Below are positions 30,449 through 39,768 of a DNA stretch of 51,311 nucleotides, in pieces. The DNA lies in assembly GCA_025457615.1 (NCBI GenBank), contig JALOTZ010000023.1, positions 1-51,311 on the forward strand, given 5' to 3'. This DNA comes from Verrucomicrobiota bacterium. Lineage in GTDB: Bacteria > Verrucomicrobiota > Verrucomicrobiia > Limisphaerales > DSYF01. The translations under genes and the position numbers were made by a program. A model generated the notes under the pieces. That model was given only the letters and a program-made list of their open reading frames with translations, made no database searches and was not told the DNA's origin. Within the stretch, counting starts at the first letter, position 1; the number at the start of each line of letters is the position of its first letter.

Positions 30449-31303
30449 TCAAGTTTCGAAATCAAGCCCGATGTCCACCGCCGGGGCCGAGTGGGTCAGG
30501 GCGCCGACGGAGATGAAATCCACTCCAGTCTGGGCGATGGCGCGAACCGTCTCGAGCGTCACCCCGCCACTGGCCTCGATCCGGGCGCGGCCGGCCACCA
30601 AGCGGACGGCCTCCCGCAACTGGCTGGGGGTCATGTTGTCGAGGAGGATGACATCCGTCCCTGCGTCGGCCGCCTGGGCCACTTGCGCCAGGGTGTCGGC
30701 CTCGACTTCGATCTGGAGCGCCGGATAAGCGGCCCGGGCCTGCTGAATGGCGGCGGCGATGGGATTGGGTGTTGCGTCGCGGAGGGCCGCCAGGTGGTTG
30801 TCCTTGATCAGCACCCTGTCAAACAGGCCGAGGCGATGGTTCGTGCCGCCCCCGCAGGCCACGGCGTATTTCTCGAACCGACGCCAGCCCGGTGTGGTCT
30901 TGCGCGTATCCAGGATTTTCACATTCGTGCCTTGGACCTGCTGAACGAACCGGGCGGTGAGGGTGGCCACGCCGCTGAGACGCTGGACGAAGTTGAGGGC
31001 CACCCGTTCGGCGGAAAGGAGGGCGCGCGCGGGGCCGGAAATGTTAAGAAGCACATCCCCGGCGGCCAGACTGGCACCGTCCCGGGCAAGGCGGCGCACA
31101 GACACCGCATCTGACAACAGGCCGAAAGCCGCCTCGGCGAACTGCAGTCCGGCCACGACCAGGGCTTGGCGCGCTGTCAGGCGGGCCGAGGCGGTCGCGG
31201 TATCCGGCACGGTGGCGAGCGTGGTGACATCGCCCGCCCCGAGGTCCTCGGCGAGTGCGGCCTGGACGGCGGATTGGATTTCCTCGGTCCGTAAGGTGAC
31301 CAC
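30449..31303 (-). CDS. nadC: Nicotinate-nucleotide pyrophosphorylase (quinolinate PRTase)
   Basis: A 284-residue enzyme that makes nicotinate mononucleotide from quinolinate and PRPP in NAD synthesis. Motifs: EDLGAGDVTTLATVP, SAERVALNFVQRLSGVATLTARFV, ILDTRKTTPGWRRFEKYAVACGGGTNHR, LIKDNHLA and ILLDNMTPSQLREAV, then IEASGGV and ISVGALTHSAPAVDIGLDF. The GTG at 31303 (VVTLRTEEI) gives a family-length protein; a frame to 31411 adds a Pro-rich leader. It is first of a likely operon nadC-birA-coaX-trpA and divergent from the oxidoreductase gene at 31399. Confidence 0.94.
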   Translation of the reverse strand: MVTLRTEEIQSAVQAALAEDLGAGDVTTLATVPDTATASARLTARQALVVAGLQFAEAAFGLLSDAVSVRRLARDGASLAAGDVLLNISGPARALLSAERVALNFVQRLSGVATLTARFVQQVQGTNVKILDTRKTTPGWRRFEKYAVACGGGTNHRLGLFDRVLIKDNHLAALRDATPNPIAAAIQQARAAYPALQIEVEADTLAQVAQAADAGTDVILLDNMTPSQLREAVRLVAGRARIEASGGVTLETVRAIAQTGVDFISVGALTHSAPAVDIGLDFET

Positions 31304-31398
31304 GGGGCGAGCATGTCCCGGGGTGGGGCGGGGCGAAAGCAAATTTCGGGGGACACAATTAGCTTGAGCCCCTCCCCCCCCTGTCATAGTGAGAGGCC

Positions 31399-32796
31399 AT
31401 GCAAGTGACACCGCGCAATGGACAGGGGGGCACCCCGCTCAGCCGCCGCAAGTTCATCACCTTGTCCGGCCTGGCCGCCGGTTGCTTGGCCCTGCCCGCC
31501 TGCGGGGCCCCTCGTCGGACCCGGAGCCTTGCGGACAAGCTCAACATCATCTGTGTGGGGGCGGCGGGAAAGGGCAGCGATGACATCGAGAACTGCGCGG
31601 GTGAAAACATCCTGGCCATCTGCGATGTGGACGAAGCCCTGGCGGCCCCGATCCTGGCCAGGTTTCCGAAGGCCAAGTTCTACAAGGATTGGCGGGTGAT
31701 GCTGGAGCGGGAAAAGAAGGCGGAGGCTGTGGTGATATCGACCCCAGACCACACGCATGCGCCGATTGCCGCCGCAGCGATGCGCCTGAAGCGGGCGGTG
31801 TTTTGTCAGAAGCCGCTGACCCACTCGGTGTATGAGGCGCGCACCCTGCAAAAACTCGCGCGGGACAGCCGGGTGGTGACCCAGATGGGGAACCAAGGCA
31901 GCGCCGAGGATGGCCTGCGCCGCGCCATCGAGGTCGTCCAGTCGGGGCTGCTGGGGCAGGTGCGCAACGTTCATCTCTGGAGCAACCGCCCCATCTGGCC
32001 CCAAGGCATGGATCGTCCGCCGGGGGCCGACCCGATACCGCCGGGGCTGGACTGGGACATGTGGCTGGGGCCGGCGCCGGCGCGGCCGTTCAAGAAGGAG
32101 GTTTACCACCGGTTCAAGTGGCGCGGGTGGCAGGATTTTGGAACCGGCGCCTTGGGCGACATGGGTTGTCACACGGCCAACATGCCCTTCCGCGCGCTCA
32201 AGCTGGGCGCCCCGAAAACCGTGGAGGCCGAGTCCTCCGGCATGAACAGCGAGAGCTTTCCCGAGAGCTCCCGCATCCGCTATGTCTTCCCGGAGCGCGG
32301 CAACATGGCGGCGGTGGACCTGTGGTGGTATGATGGCGGACGCAAGCCCGACGCGTTCCTGCTGGAGCATGTCGAGAAGCTCCTGGAGAAGGTGCCTGAC
32401 AGCGGCTGTCTGATGGTGGGGGACAAGGGTCTGCTGTTTTCGCCTGACGATTACGGTTCCCGTTTCTTCGTCAAGCTCTGGGACGAGGAGGAGCTGGTGC
32501 TGTCCGCGGAGCACGAGGGGGTGGGGCAGATTCCTTTCACCGTGGCCCGCAACCGGTTTCGGGGCGGCACCGGACAGCGCCACGCGCAGGAATGGATTGC
32601 CGCCTGCAAAGGACAGGGCACCTGTTTCTCGGATTTCGCCGCGGCCGCCCCCCTCACCGAGCTCATCCTTCTCGGCTGCATCGCGTTGCATGACACCCGG
32701 CGGCTGCGATGGAATGGGGAGAAGCTCCAGATGGACAATGCGCCGGAAACCGCCTCGCTGATCCGGCGGGAGTATCGCAAAGGGTGGACGCTCTAA
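31399..32796 (+). CDS. Tat-exported Gfo/Idh/MocA-family oxidoreductase
   Basis: A 465-residue secreted dehydrogenase-like protein. The N-terminus LSRRKFITLSGLAAGCLALP is a twin-arginine signal, and Cys after it (PAC) could be lipidated. The mature domain has an NAD(P)-binding fold (KLNIICVGAAGKGSDDIENC), the dinucleotide-binding family core VVISTPDHTHAPIAAAAMRLKRAVFCQKPLTHSVYEA (with the conserved K-P), and the C-terminal alpha/beta domain (GTGALGDMGCHTANMPFRAL). This large family in Verrucomicrobia and Planctomycetes acts on sugars or sugar acids; the substrate is not readable. Start ATG at 31399, divergent from nadC. Confidence 0.88.
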   Translation: MQVTPRNGQGGTPLSRRKFITLSGLAAGCLALPACGAPRRTRSLADKLNIICVGAAGKGSDDIENCAGENILAICDVDEALAAPILARFPKAKFYKDWRVMLEREKKAEAVVISTPDHTHAPIAAAAMRLKRAVFCQKPLTHSVYEARTLQKLARDSRVVTQMGNQGSAEDGLRRAIEVVQSGLLGQVRNVHLWSNRPIWPQGMDRPPGADPIPPGLDWDMWLGPAPARPFKKEVYHRFKWRGWQDFGTGALGDMGCHTANMPFRALKLGAPKTVEAESSGMNSESFPESSRIRYVFPERGNMAAVDLWWYDGGRKPDAFLLEHVEKLLEKVPDSGCLMVGDKGLLFSPDDYGSRFFVKLWDEEELVLSAEHEGVGQIPFTVARNRFRGGTGQRHAQEWIAACKGQGTCFSDFAAAAPLTELILLGCIALHDTRRLRWNGEKLQMDNAPETASLIRREYRKGWTL

Positions 32797-32860
32797 CAGC
32801 CCGCGTGTCAACCCCGGAACCCTTCGGTCGGGCGCGGTGGCCGGCCATTGCATTCGTGAC

Positions 32861-33469
32861 ATGATGGGTTCTGCTCCAGCGCCATTTCGAGTCCCGGACT
32901 GCTCCGCGGAGGAGAAGCAGTTGCTTCTCACCCTGGCGCGCGACGCGATCCGTCACGCCATTCAATGCCGTCCGCCCCCGGACGTGCCGGCTTGTTCACT
33001 CACGCCCACCCTGGTTGAACCGGCCGCCACCTTCATCACCCTGACCCTGGCCGGAGAGCTGCGGGGATGCGTCGGGAACCTCGTCGCCCGGGATCCGCTC
33101 CACCGGTCGGTGATGGACAACGCGGCGGGGGCGGCGCTGCGCGACCAACGGTTCTCCCCGGTGACCTTGGAGGAAAGTGGCCACCTGAAGGTCCACATCA
33201 GCATTCTCTCCGCCTTGGTTCCATTGCGGTTCAACGGCCCGGCGGAGTTGCTGGACCAGCTCACGGCAGGCATCGACGGGGTGGTGCTGAGGCACGCCGG
33301 CCGGACCTCGACCTATCTGCCCCAGGTGTGGAAGGCGTTTCCAGACAAGGAGACATTTCTTGCCTCGCTCTGTCGGAAGGCCGGGTTGGACGGGCCCGCC
33401 TGGAAGGAAGCGGGTGCGGAGTTATTGATTTACCGCGTGTCCGACTTCGGAGACGGGCTGGAAACCTGA
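32861..33469 (+). CDS. AMMECR1-family protein (AmmeMemoRadiSam system protein A)
   Basis: A 202-residue protein of the AMMECR1 fold. The family hallmark LRGCVGNL (LRGCIG motif) is at about residue 70, followed by DPLHRSVMDNAAGAALRDQRFSPVTLEE and the C-terminal TYLPQVWKAFPDKETFLASLCRKAGL. The family's function is not settled; in many bacteria it is fused or linked to Memo and radical SAM proteins, neither of which is in this window. Starts are ambiguous: GTG at 32837, ATG at 32861 or 32864; I chose the first ATG. It is followed on the opposite strand by a small membrane gene. Confidence 0.85.
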   Translation: MMGSAPAPFRVPDCSAEEKQLLLTLARDAIRHAIQCRPPPDVPACSLTPTLVEPAATFITLTLAGELRGCVGNLVARDPLHRSVMDNAAGAALRDQRFSPVTLEESGHLKVHISILSALVPLRFNGPAELLDQLTAGIDGVVLRHAGRTSTYLPQVWKAFPDKETFLASLCRKAGLDGPAWKEAGAELLIYRVSDFGDGLET

Positions 33470-33489
33470 AAGCGCTCTTGGGTCGGGGC

Positions 33490-33660
33490 TCAGATCAAGA
33501 GCAGGAAACACACAAAGCCCACGGCGGCCAGGAACAGTGTTCCGCCAATGGCGATCTCCGCCACCCCCAGGTGCGCCTCTTCGCTATGGTTCGTGGCCCC
33601 AAGACGAGCAGTCACGAGCGCCCCGTTCTTCTGTCGGACCTCGAATACCATCTTGCTCAT
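33490..33660 (-). CDS. Small single-span membrane protein
   Basis: A 56-residue protein: a polar N-terminus (MSKMVFEVRQKNGALVTARLGATNHSEEAHLGVAEI) and one C-terminal membrane span (AIGGTLFLAAVGFVCFLLLI). The frame extends to 33783, but the extra 41 residues are Arg/Gly-rich and lack family character. No ribosome binding site is clear. It may be a real short protein, or chance; composition of the tail favours coding. Confidence 0.45.
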   Translation of the reverse strand: MSKMVFEVRQKNGALVTARLGATNHSEEAHLGVAEIAIGGTLFLAAVGFVCFLLLI

Positions 33661-33788
33661 GAAAACGTCCGGAAGCATCGGACGGGCCACGGGGGTGAAA
33701 ACACGCAAATCCCGCGCTGCCAGCAACCTCCAGCCGCCGCCCCCTCCCCGCTGCTTGTGTCGCGCGCCCCGGACGGCTATCAAAGGTC

Positions 33789-36700
33789 ATGCGTTGCGTC
33801 CCAATTCCGTACAAACCGCCGACCCGGCCAGCCGGGCCCTCAGCGCCGCACACGCGGACCTTGCACCGGGCCCGCCCAACCTCGCAGGCGTGCGCGAATC
33901 AAGCGGTCGGGACCGACGTGAGGAGGCCACCCGGGTTTCTGAGACTTTGGGCGCTGCCTGCCGTGGCTGGCTTGCTGCTGCTGACAGGGTTTGAGATCGG
34001 CGCAGCGCCCGGGCCGACGGGGGTGGAGGCCCCAGACCACTCGATTCACGCCGGTATTCTGCGCTATCCGGCGGTGTCGGAAACGCAGATTGCCTTCACC
34101 TACGCCGGGGACATCTGGGTGGTGCCCAAAGAAGGAGGGACGGCCACCCGCCTGAGTTCGCCTCCAGGCGAGGAGTCCTTTCCCCGCTTTTCTCCGGACG
34201 GTTCCCGGCTGGCGTTCAGCGGGCATTACGACGGGAACCTGGACATCTATGTGATGCCGGTCAGCGGCGGTTTGCCGACCCGGGTGACCCATCACGGCGC
34301 CAGCGACCGGGTCGTCTCATGGTATCCGGACGGCCAACACCTCCTGTTTGCCTCGGGCATGGCCAGTCCGCGCAACCGGTTCAATCAACTGTTCAAGGTG
34401 CCGGCCACCGGCGGGCTGCCCGAGCGACTCCCGATTCCTTACGGCGAGTTTGGTGACATCGCGCCGGACGGACGCACCCTGGCGTACATCCCGGTCAGCG
34501 TGGATTTCCGGACCTGGAAGCGGTATCGCGGGGGCATGAACCCGGACATCTGGTTGTTCGACTTGCAGACCTTCGCCGCCACCAACCTCACCCACGATGC
34601 AGCAGCCGACGCCGCCCCGATGTGGCATGACCGGCGCCTTTACTTCCTCTCGGACCGGGATGGGAACCACCGGGCCAACCTCTGGGTGTATGAAGACGGG
34701 CAAACCCGCCAGGTCACCCATTTCAAGGATTACGACGTCCACTTCCCCAGCATCGGCCCCTCGGACATTGTCTTTGAAAACGCCGGACGCCTGTACCGGC
34801 TCGAACTCCAGACGGAAGCCTGCCGCGAGGTCCCGGTGCGGGTGGTGACCGACCAGGCCACCCTCAAATCACGGGTGCAGAACGTGTCTGAATTCATCCA
34901 TGCCAGCTCGGTCTCGCCCGCCGGCAAGCGGGCGCTGGTGCAGGCACGCGGCGAGATCTTTTCGCTCCCCGCGGAACATGGCCCGATCCGCAACCTCACC
35001 CGCAGTGCGGCGGTGGCGGAACGGTACCCGGCCTGGTCACCCGACGCCCGCTGGATCGCCTGCTTCAGCGATCGGTCCGGGGAGTATGAACTCGTCCGCC
35101 GGCCGGCCGAAGGAGAGGGCGAAGAGGAAACGCTGACGGCGCTGGGTCCGGGCTACCGTTACCGTCCGCAATGGTCGCCCGACAGCCGCAAGATTCTCTT
35201 CATTGATCAGGCGATGAAGATCTGGCTGCACGACCTGGAGGCCCGCACCACGACGCTGGTGGACCGGCAACTGTGGCGCTACCATCCGGAACTCGAACGG
35301 TTTCGCGTGAGCTGGTCCGCGGACAGCCGCTGGATCGCCTACTCCAAGGACCTGCCGAACCGCCAGACCGCCATCGCGCTGTATGACTGCGAGACAGGGG
35401 TGTCGCACCCCGTCACCTCCGGATTTTATGAGGACGATCAACCGGCGTTCGATCCCGGCGGCCAGTATCTGTTCTACCGCACCGGCCGCGACTTCAAACC
35501 CATCTACAGCGACCTGGACAACACCTGGATCTACGCCAACACCCACCGCCTCGCCGCCGTGCCCCTGCGGGTGGACGTCCCCTCCCCGCTGGCCCCACGC
35601 AATGACGCGGAAACCGTCGGCACTGATCAAGACCAGGAGCGCAAGAACGGGGTGAAGGAGGACAAGGACGGGGCCAAGGACGAGAAGGAGGAGGGGATAG
35701 ATAAGGAGAAAGAGAAGGAGAAGGAGAAGGAAAAGCCCAAAGCGGTGAAGATCGATCTCGAGGGATTCGAGACGCGCGCGGTGTTGCTTCCGCCCAAGGC
35801 TGGGCAATACGACGATCTGCAGTCGGCCCCCGGCAAACTGGTTTATCGCCGGCTGCCGCGCACCGGGGAGGACAGCGAACAGAAAGCCGTCGAGTATTAC
35901 GACCTCCAGGAGCGCGAAACCAAGCGCATCCTCGACGATGCCGACTCGATCGAACTCAGCGCCGATCGCAAGAAGCTGCTGGTCCGGCGGGAGAAGGAGT
36001 TTGCCATCGTGGAACTCAAGGCGGATCAGAAGATGGACAAGAAGCTGGCCACGGGCAGGCTGGAAACCACGGTGGATCCGCCCGCCGAATGGCGGCAGAT
36101 CTTCACCGACGCCTGGCGCCTGCAACGGGATTATTTCTACGACCCGGGCCTGCACGGCGTGGATTGGCTGAGCATGCGGGAGCGCTACCAAGCCATGCTG
36201 GCCGACGCCGCCACCCGCTGGGACGTCAACTACGTGCTGGGCGAACTCATCGGCGAACTCAACGCCTCGCACACCTACCGCCAAGGGGGCGACGTCGAGA
36301 AGCCTCCCGAGCGCGGCGTGGGCTATCTGGGATGCGACTTTGCGCTGACGAACGGCGCCTACCAGATTCAGCGCATCTTGCGTGGAGCCGCCTGGGATGC
36401 CGAGGAACGGTCCCCGCTGCTCGAGCCCGGGTTGACCAATGTGCAGGAGGGCAGTTACCTGCTGGCGGTGAACGGCGAGCCCATCGACACCTCACGCGAC
36501 CCTTGGGCGGCGTTCCAAGGCACCGAAGAGAGAACGATCACTCTGACGGTCAACAGCCAGCCCACCCTTGACGGCGCCCGTGAGGTGCTGGTCCAGACCC
36601 TGAAAAGCGAGGAACGGCTGCGTTATCTGGACTGGGTAGAGCAGAATCGCCGGCATGTGGATCAGGCCAGTGGCGGACGCATCGCCTACGTCTATGTCCC

Positions 36701-37286
36701 CGACACGGGCCCGGGCGGGCAGACCGAGCTGGTCCGGCAATACCGCGGGCAGACGGACCGCGAGGGGTTGATTGTGGACGAACGGTTCAACAGCGGGGGA
36801 CAGATCCCCGACCGGTTTGTCGAGTTGCTTGATCGTCCAATCCGGAACTACTGGGGTGTGCGCGACGGAGCCGATTGGCCCTGGCCGCCTGCGTCGATCG
36901 ACGGTCCCCGGGCGATGCTCATCAACGGCTGGAGCGGTTCGGGCGGGGACTGTTTCCCCTATTATTTCCAGCAGAGCCGCCTCGGCCCCCTCATTGGAAC
37001 CCGCACCTGGGGCGGGCTCATCGGGATGACCGGCTCGCCGCCCCTGGTGGACAACGGCTATGTCACCGTGCCCGTCTTCGGCATCTTCAGCCGGGAGGGC
37101 GAGTGGATCATCGAGGGGTACGGCGTGGATCCGGACATCGAAGTGATTGATGACCCCGCCCGCATGGCCCGCGGCGAGGATCCCCAACTCGAACGGGCCA
37201 TTGCCGAGGTGCTGAACCAGTTGGAATCCCACCCCAAACGTCCCGCGCGAAAGCCCGAGTACCCCAACCGCTCAGGCCATCCCTGA
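33789..37286 (+). CDS. Tricorn-like S41 protease, secreted
   Basis: A 1165-residue protease resembling archaeal tricorn. A hydrophobic signal (LRLWALPAVAGLLLLTGFEIGAA) lies at residues 52-75; the first ATG at 33789 leaves a long leader, so the GTG at 33918 may be the real start. Residues 85-600 contain WD-like PD40 beta-propeller repeats (FSPDGSRLAFSG, YPDGQHLLFASG, WSPDARWIACFS, WSPDSRKILFID, WSADSRWIAYSK). A Lys/Glu-rich linker follows at about 615-652. The C-terminal half has a helical core, a PDZ segment (GSYLLAVNGEPID) and the S41 catalytic domain with His in ELNASHTY (about 828), Ser in NGWSGSGGDCFPYYF (about 1050) and Glu in EWIIEGYGVDPDIEV (about 1109). It degrades peptides, presumably in the periplasm. 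Confidence 0.9.
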   Translation: MRCVPIPYKPPTRPAGPSAPHTRTLHRARPTSQACANQAVGTDVRRPPGFLRLWALPAVAGLLLLTGFEIGAAPGPTGVEAPDHSIHAGILRYPAVSETQIAFTYAGDIWVVPKEGGTATRLSSPPGEESFPRFSPDGSRLAFSGHYDGNLDIYVMPVSGGLPTRVTHHGASDRVVSWYPDGQHLLFASGMASPRNRFNQLFKVPATGGLPERLPIPYGEFGDIAPDGRTLAYIPVSVDFRTWKRYRGGMNPDIWLFDLQTFAATNLTHDAAADAAPMWHDRRLYFLSDRDGNHRANLWVYEDGQTRQVTHFKDYDVHFPSIGPSDIVFENAGRLYRLELQTEACREVPVRVVTDQATLKSRVQNVSEFIHASSVSPAGKRALVQARGEIFSLPAEHGPIRNLTRSAAVAERYPAWSPDARWIACFSDRSGEYELVRRPAEGEGEEETLTALGPGYRYRPQWSPDSRKILFIDQAMKIWLHDLEARTTTLVDRQLWRYHPELERFRVSWSADSRWIAYSKDLPNRQTAIALYDCETGVSHPVTSGFYEDDQPAFDPGGQYLFYRTGRDFKPIYSDLDNTWIYANTHRLAAVPLRVDVPSPLAPRNDAETVGTDQDQERKNGVKEDKDGAKDEKEEGIDKEKEKEKEKEKPKAVKIDLEGFETRAVLLPPKAGQYDDLQSAPGKLVYRRLPRTGEDSEQKAVEYYDLQERETKRILDDADSIELSADRKKLLVRREKEFAIVELKADQKMDKKLATGRLETTVDPPAEWRQIFTDAWRLQRDYFYDPGLHGVDWLSMRERYQAMLADAATRWDVNYVLGELIGELNASHTYRQGGDVEKPPERGVGYLGCDFALTNGAYQIQRILRGAAWDAEERSPLLEPGLTNVQEGSYLLAVNGEPIDTSRDPWAAFQGTEERTITLTVNSQPTLDGAREVLVQTLKSEERLRYLDWVEQNRRHVDQASGGRIAYVYVPDTGPGGQTELVRQYRGQTDREGLIVDERFNSGGQIPDRFVELLDRPIRNYWGVRDGADWPWPPASIDGPRAMLINGWSGSGGDCFPYYFQQSRLGPLIGTRTWGGLIGMTGSPPLVDNGYVTVPVFGIFSREGEWIIEGYGVDPDIEVIDDPARMARGEDPQLERAIAEVLNQLESHPKRPARKPEYPNRSGHP

Positions 37287-37312
37287 GCCTTCCGGCGGAC
37301 GCCTTAAAGGTT

Positions 37313-37537
37313 CTACGCCTGCGGGAGGCTTTCGCGTTCGGTGCGACTGGGTTCCCGGAAGTCCCCCAGCTTGCCCTTTTTGAGCGAGCCATCGGGCAGC
37401 TTCAGGGTCAGTTGCGGCGGCCAGCCGTCGCGGGCCACGATCACATCTTGCACGATGCCCACGGCGCGGGTGAGGCGGTGCACCATGACGGCACCCACAT
37501 AGCCTTCGCCGGTGCTCGGGTTCCTGGTTCTGCTCAT
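37313..37537 (-). CDS. Small conserved-looking protein
   Basis: A 74-residue protein starting MSRTRNPSTGEGYVGAVMVH. It has a short beta-rich core (GIVQDVIVARDGWPPQLTLKLPDGSLKKGKLGDFREPSR) that resembles SH3-like/KOW folding. A frame to 37573 adds 12 residues. It converges on the tricorn gene. No known family is recognised; the regular strand pattern supports coding. Confidence 0.5.
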   Translation of the reverse strand: MSRTRNPSTGEGYVGAVMVHRLTRAVGIVQDVIVARDGWPPQLTLKLPDGSLKKGKLGDFREPSRTERESLPQA

Positions 37538-37590
37538 GTGTCGAAGGATCCGACAGGCCGGCAGTGGATTCAACCTAGAAACCGCATTCC

Positions 37591-37711
37591 AACCACGGAT
37601 TCACACGGATGGACACGGATGCCAACCACTTCCGGGAATCCATCGTTTCACCCGGCAGATGAACGGAAAATCGGGGCAGAAATCCGTGTTCATCTGTGTC
37701 CATCTGTGGTT
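37591..37711. repeat. Imperfect inverted repeat, MITE-like
   Basis: Two 30-base arms of nearly inverse sequence: left arm begins AACCACGGATTCACACGGAT, right arm ends CATCTGTGTCCATCTGTGGTT, 60 bases apart. Each arm is itself a tandem of CACGGATx units. Such arms are frequent in planctomycete and verrucomicrobial genomes; here they fill the gap between two genes and have no coding capacity. Confidence 0.65.
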
Positions 37712-37799
37712 TATGAATTCTTCGTCTCACTTCAACTGCGAAATCCAGGTTCAATCACACCCCCGTGAAGGCGTAACCCAGGCGCGTCCTTGACGTCTG

Positions 37800-39050
37800 T
37801 CATTCCGGTCCCAGGAGCTTGAGCAGCGCAGCACAGTTCAACACCGCCTTCGGCACGAAGGAATCCCGTTCCACATACTCCTGATCTTTTGCCCCATCGT
37901 GGCTGCGCTCCGAACAATGCGCGTGATCGCCGCAGGGCCCCAATCCATCGAGGGTGGGCACATGCGCCCAGAGGTGGTTGCCGTCGCTGAGGCCTCCGCG
38001 TTCCTGCCGGACGAGGGTCATTCCCAACTCGCGACCCGCCGTCTGCCAGGTCTGGAACAGGTTTTCGGTGGCCGGATTGCGCGGCCAGGGCGGGATCTCG
38101 GAACACTGCTCGATGGTCACCCGGCACGGCTGCCCGTCCTCGACGCTCCGCACCACCACATCCCGTTCGAGCGCGCGAAGAGCCTGCGCGCCCCCGGCAT
38201 AGACCTGCGGATCAAACGCCCGCATCTCCACCTCGGCCACCGCCCGATGCGGCACGCGATTGACGACGGTCCCGCCGGACACCACGCCCACGTTGAAGGT
38301 GAGTCCGCGATCATGGTCGGTGAGGGCCTCGATGCGCTGGATCGTGTGGGCCAACTGGGCAATGGCATTCACACCGCGCCCATGCAGGTTGCCCGTGTGC
38401 GCGCTGCGTCCGAGCGCCTCCGCGCGGAACACCGCGCGGCCTTTGCGGGCGGTGACCAAGGCATGACTATCGCCCGCCCGTCCGCCCCCCTCCATCACCA
38501 GCGCCGCGCGCGCCGCAGGCGGAATGGTCTGGCGGCACAGGTGGCCGAAATCGGCCGACGGCATTTCCTCCGAGGAATTGAGCAGGAAGATCCAGCGCGT
38601 GGCCTCGAAGACCTCGGGAGCGACCTCGCGCAATGCGGACAACATGAGATGGGCCAGCGCGGTGCCTCCCTTGACATCCAGGGTGCCGGGGCCGTAAAGC
38701 CGGTGGCCCTCCTCACGCCACCGGAAATCATTCGCGGCCTCCTCCTCCGGGGTGAAGACGGTGTCCAGATGCGAGATCAGGGCGAGGGTGAGCGGGCCGG
38801 TGCCTGGCCGCTCCAGAACCAGGTGACTGTCGAACTCCGGCTGGGTGGAGGGCACGCTCCGCGCCTTGAACCCAAGCGAGGCAAAGGCCTCCGTGGTACA
38901 CCGCGCCACGCTGGCCACGCCGGCGCGGTTCAGGGTGAAGCTGTTGATGTCCACCATCCGGCGCAGGAGCGAACAGGTGGACGCAAGCCGGGCCGCGCAA
39001 GCGTCCCGCAGACGGTCCGCAACGGAGGGGGGGATGGGTCCGGCAGTCAC
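37800..39050 (-). CDS. M20-family metallopeptidase
   Basis: A 416-residue dizinc peptidase of the M20 family, carboxypeptidase G2/ArgE type. Motif LISHLDTVF gives the first metal His-x-Asp (near residue 93), GPGTLDVKGG the bridging Asp, NSSEEMPS the catalytic Glu pair, and ALVMEGGG the further metal-binding acid. The dimerisation (lid) domain begins at KGRAVFRAEALGRSAHTG, and the last metal ligand region is CGDHAHCSERSHDG. No signal peptide; cytoplasmic. Substrate cannot be deduced. The stop is 18 bases from the neighbouring GAF gene start side, on the same strand; no clear operon partner. Confidence 0.92.
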   Translation of the reverse strand: MTAGPIPPSVADRLRDACAARLASTCSLLRRMVDINSFTLNRAGVASVARCTTEAFASLGFKARSVPSTQPEFDSHLVLERPGTGPLTLALISHLDTVFTPEEEAANDFRWREEGHRLYGPGTLDVKGGTALAHLMLSALREVAPEVFEATRWIFLLNSSEEMPSADFGHLCRQTIPPAARAALVMEGGGRAGDSHALVTARKGRAVFRAEALGRSAHTGNLHGRGVNAIAQLAHTIQRIEALTDHDRGLTFNVGVVSGGTVVNRVPHRAVAEVEMRAFDPQVYAGGAQALRALERDVVVRSVEDGQPCRVTIEQCSEIPPWPRNPATENLFQTWQTAGRELGMTLVRQERGGLSDGNHLWAHVPTLDGLGPCGDHAHCSERSHDGAKDQEYVERDSFVPKAVLNCAALLKLLGPE

Positions 39051-39068
39051 AGGACGGCAACCGCTGGT

Positions 39069-39650
39069 TTAGCGACGCTTCCTCCGTTTGGGCTCCGCGT
39101 TGCCGGCGGGCCGGACTACCCGCCCTCGTGGGGATGATTTTCCGATGGTCACCGCCACCTTGGACTGGCGGCGCAGTTCCAAGAGGCTGACCACCACCCG
39201 GGCAAGCAACTGCAGGGCGCGCTTCTGAAAGGCGGTGAGGGCGCGCGGCTTGCGGTCCAGCACGCAGAGTGTGCCCAGCGCATAACCATCCGCCGTGATC
39301 AAGGGCGAGCCGGCATAGAAGCGGATCCCCGGGGTGCCGCGCACCATGGGATTGTCTTTGAACCGTGGATCCTTCCGGGCGTCCGGAACCATGAACAAGC
39401 CGGTCTGGCAGATGGCGTGCGCGCAAAAGGAGATGTCGCGGCTGGTCTCGCGCTGGGTGAGGCCCTGGGCGGACTTGAACCACTGCCGGTTCTCGTCCAC
39501 GAGCGACACCAACGCCATCGGCGCTGCGCAGATGGAGGCGGCGAGTTCGGTCAGGTCGTCAAACATCGCCTCCGGCACCGTGTCGAGCACTTCATATTGC
39601 CACAGCACCTTGAGGCGCTGGCGTTCGTTGGCGGGTTGGGGCAAGGCCAT
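39069..39650 (-). CDS. GAF-domain sensor protein
   Basis: A 193-residue protein made of one GAF domain. The family start MALPQPANERQRLKVLWQYEVLDTVPE supports Met at 39650 over a frame to 39719. The core follows: FDDLTELAASICAAPMALVSLVDENRQWFKSAQGL, ISFCAHAIC, DARKDPRFKDNPMV, and GIRFYAGSPLITADGYALGTLCVLDRKPRALT. Such domains bind small ligands or tetrapyrroles. No output domain is attached; the C-terminus is a basic tail (PAGNAEPKRRKRR). It is probably a partner of a separate kinase, possibly the one at 41142. Confidence 0.82.
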   Translation of the reverse strand: MALPQPANERQRLKVLWQYEVLDTVPEAMFDDLTELAASICAAPMALVSLVDENRQWFKSAQGLTQRETSRDISFCAHAICQTGLFMVPDARKDPRFKDNPMVRGTPGIRFYAGSPLITADGYALGTLCVLDRKPRALTAFQKRALQLLARVVVSLLELRRQSKVAVTIGKSSPRGRVVRPAGNAEPKRRKRR

Positions 39651-39768
39651 GGTGTGATTGGATCGCGCGGTCACTCTTACCCAAGGCCGCCGGCTTTGGA
39701 AAGCCGATTTGGGTTCCATCCTCCGGCGGGGTCATCTTGACGCTGTCCGCGAGGCCAAATCGGCAGGA

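Noticed and set aside
35630-35745. GAG/AAG tract as a CRISPR or tandem repeat array
   Set aside because: It is an in-frame Lys/Glu linker within the tricorn-like gene. There are no spacers.
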